6,869 nt of DNA from Saprospiraceae bacterium. Lineage in GTDB: Bacteria > Bacteroidota > Bacteroidia > Chitinophagales > Saprospiraceae. This document shows positions 1 to 6,723 of this stretch, piece by piece. The notes below the pieces were generated by a model. That model was not told where the DNA came from. It saw nothing but the letters and a program-made list of their open reading frames with translations, and did not search any database. How positions within the stretch are numbered: the first letter of the stretch is position 1; each line of letters opens with the position of its first letter. The stretch covers positions 1 to 6,869 of the forward strand of contig JAHDBO010000105.1 in NCBI GenBank assembly GCA_020630355.1, in the 5' to 3' direction. The position numbers were made by a program, and so were the translations under genes.

Positions 1-1651
1 CTTCAAGGAAATAAGGCCCATCAAAGTCAAGCATTCTTTTTACTGCGTCTGCTAGATTTTTTCTTTCGGTCACCCGCTCTGCCTCGATGAAATATCCCTT
101 TGCAATTGTTACAAAGTCAGGATTGACCATTTCGGTAGAAGCGTATCTTTTATCAAAGAACAACTGCTGCCATTGGCGAACCATCCCTAAGAAATCATTG
201 TTTAGGACGACGATTTTTACCGCTAGTTTATTCTGGAATATAGTCCCCAACTCTTGGATGGTCATTTGATAACCGCCATCGCCCGCTATTGCGATTACGG
301 CCCTATCCATTGCACCACGCTTCGCTCCCATTGCAGCAGGCAAGGCAAAGCCCATCGTTCCAAGTCCAGCAGAAGTGATATTACTCCTCGTTTTTTGAAA
401 CTTAGCATAACGACAAGCAACCATTTGATGCTGTCCTACATCGGTAACGATGATGGCATCGCCATCCGTAATCTTGTTGATTTCCTTGATGACTTCTCCC
501 ATTGTTAAGCCTGACTTACTGGGGTATAAGTCGCCTTCAATAACTTTTTCGTATTCTTTTTTATCTAATTCTTTGAAACTGTTATGCCAATCGGTGTGCT
601 TGTTTGTTTTAATCAAGGGTAGCAGTTGCGTCAAAGCTTCTTTGGCATCTCCAAGTACTGCTATATCAGCGGTTACATTTTTATTGACTTCGGCAGGGTC
701 GATTTCAAAATGAATAACCTTTGCTTGCTTAGCATAATAGTCCAAGTTGCCCGTTACTCTATCGTCAAAACGCATTCCTATCGCAATTAACACATCACAT
801 TCATTCGTTTTGATATTTGGGGCATAATTACCATGCATTCCTAGCATCCCTACGTTGAGCGGATGGTCGGTTGGCATTGCTGAAAGCCCTAGGATCGTCC
901 AGGCTGCTGGAATGCCTGATTTTTCTACCAATTGAATTAGTTCTTGCTCTGCTTCTCCTAAAATAACGCCTTGCCCAAAAACGATTAAAGGCTTTTTTGC
1001 AGCATTCATCAAATCTGCTGCTGCTTGTACTTGCGTAGGGTCGATGCTGGGCGCTGGTTTGTAACTGCGCACTTGCGTGCATTTTTCGTAAGAAAAATCA
1101 ATCGCTGCAAATTGTGCATCTTTGGTAATATCAATCAAGACCGGACCGGGGCGACCAGAGTGGGCGATATAAAATGCTTTCGCAAAAACTTCTGCAATTT
1201 CTTCCGCCTTTGTAATTTGATAATTCCACTTTGTGACAGGAGTGGATATACTGATAATATCCGTTTCCTGAAAGGCGTCGGAACCCAATAAATGAGAACC
1301 AACCTGCCCCGTGACGCAGACCATTGGCGTAGAATCAATCATAGCATCTGCTAAACCTGTTATCAAGTTTGTAGCGCCAGGTCCAGAAGTGGCAAATACG
1401 ACCGCAGGTTTATCACAAACACGAGCATAGCCTTGAGCCGCATGAGTAGCCCCTTGTTCGTGTCTTGTTAAAATATGTTCTAACTTATCTTGTACTTTGT
1501 ACAACTCATCATAGATAGGCATAATGGCACCACCAGGATAGCCAAATATTGTTTCAACACCTTCAGCCATTAAACATTCAAGAACGGCTTGTGCACCACT
1601 CATGGTTGTTCCTTTAACAGTTTGCTTTTTAGCGGTTCCTACGAGTTCCAT
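1..1651 (-). CDS. ilvB: acetolactate synthase large (catalytic) subunit, C-terminus cut by window edge
   Basis: Acetohydroxyacid synthase large subunit. This ThDP-, FAD- and Mg-dependent enzyme condenses two pyruvates, or pyruvate with 2-oxobutyrate, in cytosolic valine/leucine and isoleucine synthesis. The frame stays open for 550 codons from ATG 1651 to the window edge; family length and flavobacterial relatives suggest about 30 residues are missing. Visible motifs: FGYPGGA near residue 36; the catalytic ThDP glutamate E65 in RHEQGATHAAQGYAR; the FAD-domain motif MRFDDRVTG at 293-300; the ThDP/Mg motif GDG at 457-459 followed by NN at 484-485; and the AHAS signature LGMVRQWQ at 488-495, with W494 at the herbicide-site tryptophan. 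Domain order is ThDP-PYR (about 17-180), central (about 200-345), ThDP-PP (about 390-540). It starts 28 nt after ilvD and is surely co-transcribed. A second possible start is ATG 1603 (M17), but relatives also carry a short N-terminal lead. No Shine-Dalgarno sequence is seen. The regulatory subunit ilvN is expected beyond the left edge. Confidence 0.97.
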   Translation of the reverse strand, partial: MELVGTAKKQTVKGTTMSGAQAVLECLMAEGVETIFGYPGGAIMPIYDELYKVQDKLEHILTRHEQGATHAAQGYARVCDKPAVVFATSGPGATNLITGLADAMIDSTPMVCVTGQVGSHLLGSDAFQETDIISISTPVTKWNYQITKAEEIAEVFAKAFYIAHSGRPGPVLIDITKDAQFAAIDFSYEKCTQVRSYKPAPSIDPTQVQAAADLMNAAKKPLIVFGQGVILGEAEQELIQLVEKSGIPAAWTILGLSAMPTDHPLNVGMLGMHGNYAPNIKTNECDVLIAIGMRFDDRVTGNLDYYAKQAKVIHFEIDPAEVNKNVTADIAVLGDAKEALTQLLPLIKTNKHTDWHNSFKELDKKEYEKVIEGDLYPSKSGLTMGEVIKEINKITDGDAIIVTDVGQHQMVACRYAKFQKTRSNITSAGLGTMGFALPAAMGAKRGAMDRAVIAIAGDGGYQMTIQELGTIFQNKLAVKIVVLNNDFLGMVRQWQQLFFDKRYASTEMVNPDFVTIAKGYFIEAERVTERKNLADAVKRMLDFDGPYFLE

Positions 1652-1679
1652 ATTGTTGTCATTTTTTGGTAGGAAAAAA

Positions 1680-3356
1680 TTATAATTTATCGGTTACGCA
1701 GCCCTCTGAAGCAGAGGAAACGGTTTTAGCATATTTGTACAATGAGCCTCTTTTAACTTTTAATGGAGGTGCTTGCCATTTTGCTTTACGTGCTGCAAGT
1801 TCTTCATCTGTCAAATCGACTTCAATGGTATTAGCAATCGCATCAATCGTGATTTTATCTCCATCTTCTAGTAAAGCAATCGTACCACCAGCCTGCGCTT
1901 CAGGGGTGATATGACCTACCACAAAACCATGTGTGCCACCAGAAAAGCGGCCATCTGTAATCAGTGCAACGGATTTCCCCAAACCTACACCCATAATCGC
2001 TGCGGTTGGTTTTAGCATTTCGGGCATACCAGGGCCACCTTGGGGCCCTTCGTAACGAATCACAACGACATCCCCTGCTTGTACTAGACCATTTCGGATA
2101 CCATCGTTGGCTTCAAACTCTCCTTCAAAGACTTTGGCTGTTCCTGAGAATTGCAAGCCTTCTTTACCCGTGATTTTTGCAACCGAACCTTCAGGTGCTA
2201 AGTTTCCTTTTAGTATTCTTAGGTGTCCCGTTTCTTTTATTGGTGCATCCAATGGTCGAATTACCGTTTGGTCTTCGAGCATATTAGGGACATCTGCTAG
2301 ATTTTCTGCAATAGTCTTGCCAGTTACTGTCATGCAGTCACCGTGTAGCATCCCATTTTCTAGTAAGTATTTCATTACGGCCGGGATACCACCTATTTTG
2401 TGGACGTCTTCCATAGCATACTGACCGCTAGGCTTTAAGTCGGCTAGGAAAGGTGTTTTATCGCTTATACGTTGGAAATCATCAATCGTCAAATCAATAC
2501 CTGCAGTATCAGCAAGGGCTAAGTAATGCAAAACAGCATTGGTTGACCCCCCTAGGACAGTGATTAAAGTCAGGGCATTTTCAAAAGACTTCTTGGTAAT
2601 AATATCGGATGGTTTGATGTCTTTTTTAATCAATTCCATCACCTGTTGACCAGCGGTCAGACATTCAATCTCTTTTTCTGGACTGATAGCTGGGTTGGAG
2701 GAATTGTAAGGCAATGCCATCCCTAGTGCTTCGATTGATGATGCCATTGTATTGGCAGTGTACATACCGCCACAAGCACCTGCCCCCGGGCAGGCATTTT
2801 CTATCACTGCTTGGTAAGCTTCTTCATTGATTTGTCCACTCATTTTTTCTCCCCATGCTTCAAAAGCGGAAACAATGTCCAGCTTTTTATCATCATGACA
2901 ACCCGATGCAATCGTTCCACCATATACCAAAATAGAGGGCCTATCTAAGCGAATCATTGCCATCAAAGCACCAGGCATATTTTTATCACAACCTACAACT
3001 GTGACAACTCCATCATAACTCATCGCTTGCACAACTGTCTCTACCGAATCTGCAATTATATCACGGGAAGGCAAGGAATAGCGCATACCATAAGTACCCA
3101 TCGAAATACCATCAGAAACACCAATTGTATTAAATACTAAACCAATGCCCTCTGACTCATTGATGCCCTTTTTGACATGCTGTGCCAAATCATTAAGGTG
3201 CATATTGCAAGGATTACCTTCATAACCTGTACTTGCCACACCAATCAAAGGTTTTTTCAAATCTTCTCGACTCAAACCAATGGCATGAAGCATTGCTTGT
3301 GCTGCTGGTTGGGTTGGATCTTGGGTGACGTTTTTACTATACTTGTTTAATTCCAT
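1680..3356 (-). CDS. ilvD: dihydroxy-acid dehydratase
   Basis: Complete, 558 residues, starting at ATG 3356. The enzyme dehydrates 2,3-dihydroxy-isovalerate and 2,3-dihydroxy-3-methylvalerate to the 2-oxo acids that precede valine/leucine and isoleucine. Three cysteines expected to hold the iron-sulfur cluster are present: C50 (GNPCNMH), C123 (GCDKNMPG) and C195 (GACGGMYTAN). D82, D124 and K125 (the lysine that is carbamylated in studied enzymes) and E446 are likely Mg ligands; S472 in GRFSGGTHG is the likely catalytic base. The spelling CDKNMPG / GACGGMYTANTMAS and the length match the plant/mycobacterial [2Fe-2S] class better than the roughly 616-residue E. coli [4Fe-4S] enzyme. First structural gene of the operon, it lies 48 nt past an intrinsic terminator that probably works as an attenuator. 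The upstream sequence lacks a Shine-Dalgarno motif, as is usual in Bacteroidota. Confidence 0.98.
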   Translation of the reverse strand: MELNKYSKNVTQDPTQPAAQAMLHAIGLSREDLKKPLIGVASTGYEGNPCNMHLNDLAQHVKKGINESEGIGLVFNTIGVSDGISMGTYGMRYSLPSRDIIADSVETVVQAMSYDGVVTVVGCDKNMPGALMAMIRLDRPSILVYGGTIASGCHDDKKLDIVSAFEAWGEKMSGQINEEAYQAVIENACPGAGACGGMYTANTMASSIEALGMALPYNSSNPAISPEKEIECLTAGQQVMELIKKDIKPSDIITKKSFENALTLITVLGGSTNAVLHYLALADTAGIDLTIDDFQRISDKTPFLADLKPSGQYAMEDVHKIGGIPAVMKYLLENGMLHGDCMTVTGKTIAENLADVPNMLEDQTVIRPLDAPIKETGHLRILKGNLAPEGSVAKITGKEGLQFSGTAKVFEGEFEANDGIRNGLVQAGDVVVIRYEGPQGGPGMPEMLKPTAAIMGVGLGKSVALITDGRFSGGTHGFVVGHITPEAQAGGTIALLEDGDKITIDAIANTIEVDLTDEELAARKAKWQAPPLKVKRGSLYKYAKTVSSASEGCVTDKL

Positions 3357-3404
3357 TGCTTGCTTGTGCTTGTGAGAATTTGTACCATTTGACGATTCCG
3401 TATT

Positions 3405-3442
3405 AAAAAAGCCCTTCCACTTAGTTGAGAAGGGCTTTTTTT
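3405..3442 (-). terminator. intrinsic terminator in the ilv leader (probable attenuator terminator)
   Basis: A perfect 7-bp GC-rich stem (GCCCTTC 3411-3417 with GAAGGGC 3429-3435) is flanked by six A (3405-3410) and seven T (3436-3442), which lengthen the stem and give a U-tract whichever strand is transcribed. Read on the minus strand, the RNA has seven A, the hairpin, then GGGC followed by six U. It lies 28 nt after the leader-peptide stop and about 48 nt before the ilvD ATG. That is the place for a conditional terminator of the ilv operon rather than the natural end of the GH3 gene some 300 nt upstream, although it could also stop read-through from that gene. Its 5' arm can pair instead with an upstream segment. 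Confidence 0.88.
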
Positions 3443-3464
3443 AAGAAACAAAGAACCATTCCCA
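3426..3464 (-). promoter_or_regulatory. predicted antiterminator pairing of the ilv attenuator
   Basis: In the minus-strand RNA the segment 3464-3450 (UGGGAAUGGUUCUUU) can pair with 3440-3426 (AAAAAGCCCUUCUCA). I count 13 pairs of 15, including two G-U pairs; the mismatches are U3458 against C3432 and C3453 against A3437. The loop is about nine nt. The second strand contains the 5' arm of the terminator stem, so the two structures exclude each other. A ribosome held back in the leader codons would leave 3464-3450 free, allow this helix and let transcription run into ilvD. Pairing was worked out by eye; no folding energy was computed. Confidence 0.6.
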
Positions 3465-3483
3465 TTATTATCAAATAATAATG
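3463..3483 (-). promoter_or_regulatory. hairpin over the last Ile codons and stop of the leader peptide
   Basis: A perfect 9-bp inverted repeat with a 3-nt loop: in RNA, CAUUAUUAU (3483-3475), loop UUG, AUAAUAAUG (3471-3463). The 5' arm is made of the end of the last Val codon and the final Ile codons; the 3' arm starts inside the stop codon and ends two bases into the antiterminator strand (U3464, G3463). It could act as the 1:2 (pause or protector) hairpin of a classical attenuator. It is almost all A-U and shares only two bases with the antiterminator, so alone it would compete weakly. Confidence 0.5.
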
Positions 3484-3521
3484 ACCACTACAATTATGAT
3501 GATAGTGATAAATGGTTTCAT
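3471..3521 (-). CDS. ilv operon leader peptide (attenuation peptide), 16 residues, MKPFITIIIIVVVIII
   Basis: A 16-codon reading frame from ATG 3521 to TGA 3471: Met-Lys-Pro-Phe-Ile-Thr, then four Ile, three Val, three Ile. Eight Ile and three Val make 11 of 16 residues, directly ahead of a terminator and two genes for isoleucine/valine synthesis. All three Ile codons are used (ATC three times, ATA once, ATT four times); Val uses GTA, GTG and GTC. There is no Leu codon. Such a peptide has no likely function as a product: its translation would sense charged tRNA-Ile and tRNA-Val, as the ilvL/ivbL leaders do in enterobacteria. When charging is low the ribosome would stall in the run and let the antiterminator form. 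No Shine-Dalgarno sequence is seen. It begins about 45 nt after the predicted transcription start. The reading is direct; the control mechanism is inferred. Confidence 0.85.
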   Translation of the reverse strand: MKPFITIIIIVVVIII

Positions 3522-3572
3522 TGGCTTAATGTTAACTTTGTTATTTACTAAGCTATTACTTTTTCGTTAATT

Positions 3573-3604
3573 TAAAGGTAGGATGCCCTATTGAAGATTA
3601 CAAA
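3573..3604 (-). promoter_or_regulatory. predicted Bacteroidota-type promoter of the ilv operon
   Basis: On the minus strand a TTTG box (3604-3601) is followed by a 20-nt spacer and TACCTTTA (3580-3573). These fit the Bacteroidota primary-sigma consensus (-33 TTTG, -7 TAnnTTTG, spacing about 19-21) at all four and at seven of eight positions. Transcription would start near 3566, giving a 5' leader of about 45 nt before the leader-peptide ATG and a terminated RNA of about 160 nt ending near 3405. It lies in the space after the GH3 gene, so the ilv operon need not depend on that gene's transcription. Confidence 0.6.
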
Positions 3605-3644
3605 TGGAAATAAAAATGCTCTTACGGTATTCAATAAAATAGAT

Positions 3645-3670
3645 AAAAAAACAAAATTCTGATTATCAGA
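3645..3670 (-). terminator. weak candidate terminator after the GH3 fusion gene
   Basis: On the minus strand TCTGA (3670-3666), loop TAA, TCAGA (3662-3658) forms a 5-bp hairpin, followed by a T-rich tract (3656-3645, eleven T and one G). It lies about 80 nt after the GH3 stop codon and before the ilv promoter. The stem is short and poor in GC, so termination would be partial at best. The same bases make a perfect 13-bp palindrome, so an operator is another possibility. Confidence 0.3.
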
Positions 3671-3750
3671 CACTTGTAGTGGTTTTATATACAATCTCAA
3701 AGCGCGGAACTCTTTTTCGTAAAGAAAAAAGTATGTGTTGAAATCAAGAA

Positions 3751-6723
3751 TCAATACGAGGAAAGCCCTACTGCCTTAGCTCTGTATATGACTTCTTGTA
3801 TCCTAGGACGGATGTCTTTCTTATTCAGGCGGTAGTTGTTCATACTAGGATAGGTCCGATTGGATAAGAAAATAGTGATAACATTATGCGTCGGGTCCGC
3901 CCAAACCGCCGTACCTGTAAAACCTAAATGTCCGAAAGTCGCATAATCTGCTTTTTGAGAAACATTCTGGCTTTTGGAAGCATCAATTTCTCGCATATCG
4001 AAGCCGATTCCGCGTCGACTGCTCCTAGGATGACGTGTGGTGAATAGTTGTACCGTTTCTGGTTTCAAATATTGCTTTCCGCCATATTTTCCTTTATTCA
4101 AAAGCATCTGCATCAATGCAGCCATATCGTTGGCCGTGCCGAACAAGCCAGCATGTCCGCTGACACCACCAATCATAGCTGCCCCCATATCATGTACATG
4201 TCCGTGTATTTTAGCACGACGGAAATATTTATCCAGCTCTGTAGGAACGATACGTTTGCGGTCAAAACGACGCAGTGGATTGTACAATGTCGACTTTAAA
4301 CCCATAGGTTTGTAGAAAACATCTTCGACGTATCGGTCTAGCGATTTCCCCGTTTTTTCTTTGACTAATCGTGCCATCAAATACATGCCCAAATCTGAGT
4401 AGCGATAGTCATTATTAGAACGCAAGTCAGACGCATAGATTTTTTTCCAAACGGTATCGACGTAGGAATTTTCCATGAAGAGTATATCCGTTACTGGAAT
4501 ACTGAATTTTTCCGTTTTTTTCTTTTTGTAAAATTCCTTTTTGGGACGAGGATTTCTTCTATTATCTGTAACGGTTTCTTTGTAAAAAGGAATCCAAGGT
4601 TTCAAGCCTGCGTGATGGGCTAGAATATCTTTTATAATTAAGTTTTCCTTGTTGGTGCCTATTGCTTCTTTTAGATGTTTACCGAGTTTGTCTTCTATAC
4701 TGATACGCCCTTCTTCATGCAGTTTCATAATAGAAATCGTCGTGGCAGCTATTTTGGTCACCGATGCCAAATCGAAAATATCATCCTTTTGCATCTTACG
4801 TTTCTTGGCATAGGTATGATGACCAAAAGCTTCATGATAAACAACTCGACCATCCTTAACGGTCAGTACGACACAACCCGGTGTTGCTTTGATATTAATG
4901 GCTTCCTTGGCAATATCATCTATCAATGCTAGCGTATCAGGATTCAAACCGACAAATTCTGGTTTTTCGTAGCGTAGGCGTTTTCCCGCAGGAACATCTA
5001 TTCCCGTTCCGTAACTGCTTCTAGTAGAAGCCGTAATCGGCAGGCGTCCTTGTATCGCAAAAACCCCAAAGGCAGCTTCAGCTGCTGTTTCTTGAAACAT
5101 GTTATCTTCCTCATAAGCCAGCAATACATTTTTGATATTATCAAAAAACTTCAGTGCATAAGGGTTTCCAAAGTAAACCAACCCAACTTTGGTTACTTGT
5201 TGCAATTCTTCTACAAATGAAATCATGCTTTGATTGACACCAAAAGATTTGGAAGGCCAATTGCTCAAATCGTGCATTCCAACCAATACTATATCGTAGT
5301 TTTTCAATTGTTGGATTAGGGATTTTTTACGAGCAGTACTAATATCTTTTTTATTTGTGAAATGAACAACGGAGGCATATTTTCCTAATCGCTTTTGGAA
5401 GGCAGTAGGGCTAGATGCGCCGATGCTCACCGAAGCTATGCTCAACTTAGAAAGATCTTGAATGGGAAGAATACTATCCTCACTTCGTACAAGCGTAATT
5501 GCATTCTCAATCAATTTTTTCTTGAGTTGAAAAGCTTTCGGTTTTTCTAATTCTTTTCTAATATTTGTCTCATTGATGAGGATTCTGCGATTCATGCCTA
5601 GGCGATACTTGGCATGCAAAACTTTTTTTACGCTGGCTTGAAATTGTAGTGAGTCCAAGGTTTGATTCGCCAATGCTTTTTTGATTTCCCGAACGGTAGC
5701 GGGAGTGTTTTCTGGTAATAATAAAATATCATTGCCTGCCTGTAAAGCTTTGACTTCTAGTTCTCCAGTTTTATGATGTTTGGTTACGCCTTTCATTTCT
5801 AGGCCATCCGTAAAGACCAAGCCATCATAACCAATTTCTTCTCTAAGCAGTTGATTAATGGCTTTTCCCGAAAGGGTAGTCGGTAAATTGGGCGTACTAT
5901 CAATGGCTGGTATAAATAAATGCGCCGCCATCATACTGCCTACGCCATGCTGTGCTAATACTTTGAAAGGATACAATTCTATACTATCCAAGCGGATACT
6001 GTCATGCCAGATCTGTGGCAAATCATAATGCGAATCCACATCTGTGTCGCCATGCCCAGGGAAATGTTTGGCGCAAGCCAAAATCCCTCCATCTTGCATG
6101 CCCTTCATGTACATATAGCCCTTCGAAGCGACATTGTGTCGATCCTCTCCAAAAGAGCGATTGTTGATGACGGGGTTGTTCGGATTGTTATTGACGTCCA
6201 CCACTGGTGCAAAATTAACGTGGGCACCGACCCGTTTCATTTGTCTAGCGACCTCGATACCCATATCATAAATCAAGCGATTGTCCCGAATCGCTCCTAA
6301 GGTCAATTGCCTAGGAAAACTAAATCCATCCTTCAAAAAACGCATTCCCAAACCCCATTCTGCATCAATCGCTACCATAATAGGAACTCGCTTTGCTAAT
6401 TTTTGGTAACGGTTGGTGAGTTCAACTTGCTTCTCTGGCGTCCCTTGAAAAAAAGTCATCCCACCTACGTGATAGTCTTTAATCAATTTTTCGACTGCGG
6501 CTACGTGTTCTGGCCCTTTGTCGGAATGTGCTCGAACATTAATCAACTGACCAATGCGCTCCTCTAAGCTCATTTTTTTATATAAAACATCTACCCACTC
6601 TTGCTGTGCAATTTTCGCCTCAAGAATAGCCTGATTTTGCTCATCGAAGCCTTTTTCTTGATTGAGTGGCCAATAAAAAACAGATAACAAGAGAGGGATT
6701 AATATGCTCGTTTTCACACGCAA
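3751..6723 (-). CDS. exported NagZ-type GH3 beta-N-acetylglucosaminidase fused to an AmiE/beta-lactamase-fold serine hydrolase
   Basis: A 990-residue fusion. The N-terminus (MRVKTSILIPLLLSVFYWPL) resembles a signal peptide or anchor without a lipobox cysteine. Residues about 45-380 are a GH3 barrel: KHFPGHGDTDVDSH (219-232) carries the NagZ Asp-His acid/base dyad D230/H232, and D306 in FTDGLEMKG is the expected nucleophile. About 400-575 is the GH3 C-terminal sandwich. About 595-985 is a serine hydrolase (PF00144-like) with S654-V-T-K657, Y775-S-D777 and H932-L-G934. The HxG motif in place of KTG recalls D-aminopeptidase-like enzymes more than true beta-lactamases. In B. subtilis, separate NagZ and AmiE remove GlcNAc and then the peptide from MurNAc; this protein probably joins both steps outside the cytoplasm. 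Substrate is inferred. No in-frame ATG lies between the upstream stop (TGA near 6742) and the signal segment, so the start is TTG 6723 or, giving a neater MKTSIL start, GTG 6717. A Lys/Arg-rich stretch at about 716-745 separates the SxxK and YxD motifs. Confidence 0.9.
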   Translation of the reverse strand: MRVKTSILIPLLLSVFYWPLNQEKGFDEQNQAILEAKIAQQEWVDVLYKKMSLEERIGQLINVRAHSDKGPEHVAAVEKLIKDYHVGGMTFFQGTPEKQVELTNRYQKLAKRVPIMVAIDAEWGLGMRFLKDGFSFPRQLTLGAIRDNRLIYDMGIEVARQMKRVGAHVNFAPVVDVNNNPNNPVINNRSFGEDRHNVASKGYMYMKGMQDGGILACAKHFPGHGDTDVDSHYDLPQIWHDSIRLDSIELYPFKVLAQHGVGSMMAAHLFIPAIDSTPNLPTTLSGKAINQLLREEIGYDGLVFTDGLEMKGVTKHHKTGELEVKALQAGNDILLLPENTPATVREIKKALANQTLDSLQFQASVKKVLHAKYRLGMNRRILINETNIRKELEKPKAFQLKKKLIENAITLVRSEDSILPIQDLSKLSIASVSIGASSPTAFQKRLGKYASVVHFTNKKDISTARKKSLIQQLKNYDIVLVGMHDLSNWPSKSFGVNQSMISFVEELQQVTKVGLVYFGNPYALKFFDNIKNVLLAYEEDNMFQETAAEAAFGVFAIQGRLPITASTRSSYGTGIDVPAGKRLRYEKPEFVGLNPDTLALIDDIAKEAINIKATPGCVVLTVKDGRVVYHEAFGHHTYAKKRKMQKDDIFDLASVTKIAATTISIMKLHEEGRISIEDKLGKHLKEAIGTNKENLIIKDILAHHAGLKPWIPFYKETVTDNRRNPRPKKEFYKKKKTEKFSIPVTDILFMENSYVDTVWKKIYASDLRSNNDYRYSDLGMYLMARLVKEKTGKSLDRYVEDVFYKPMGLKSTLYNPLRRFDRKRIVPTELDKYFRRAKIHGHVHDMGAAMIGGVSGHAGLFGTANDMAALMQMLLNKGKYGGKQYLKPETVQLFTTRHPRSSRRGIGFDMREIDASKSQNVSQKADYATFGHLGFTGTAVWADPTHNVITIFLSNRTYPSMNNYRLNKKDIRPRIQEVIYRAKAVGLSSY

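Noticed and set aside
828..1338. Minus-strand frames of 84 and 67 codons inside ilvB in other registers
   Set aside because: The ilvB frame is open and carries the family motifs throughout; these are shadows. I also checked whether ilvB is broken here and found no frameshift or stop from 1651 to 2.
1640..1662. Seven-codon frame MTTIWNS starting at ATG 1662, overlapping the ilvB start out of frame
   Set aside because: No enrichment in regulated amino acids and no nearby structure. An out-of-frame ATG in an A-rich ribosome-entry region is expected by chance.
3709..3731. CTTTTT...AAAAAG inverted repeat just after the GH3 stop
   Set aside because: Almost pure A-T with an imperfect stem and no U-tract after it on the minus strand; not convincing as a terminator.
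3572..3754. A 60-codon minus-strand frame overlapping the GH3 stop codon by a few bases
   Set aside because: It starts with TTG, is rich in Phe/Leu with no recognisable motif, lies over the weak terminator and ends inside the predicted promoter. Better explained as chance in AT-rich non-coding DNA.
4037..4315. Plus-strand frames opposite the serine hydrolase domain
   Set aside because: Antisense shadows of the GH3 fusion gene, with no motif, start signal or promoter of their own.
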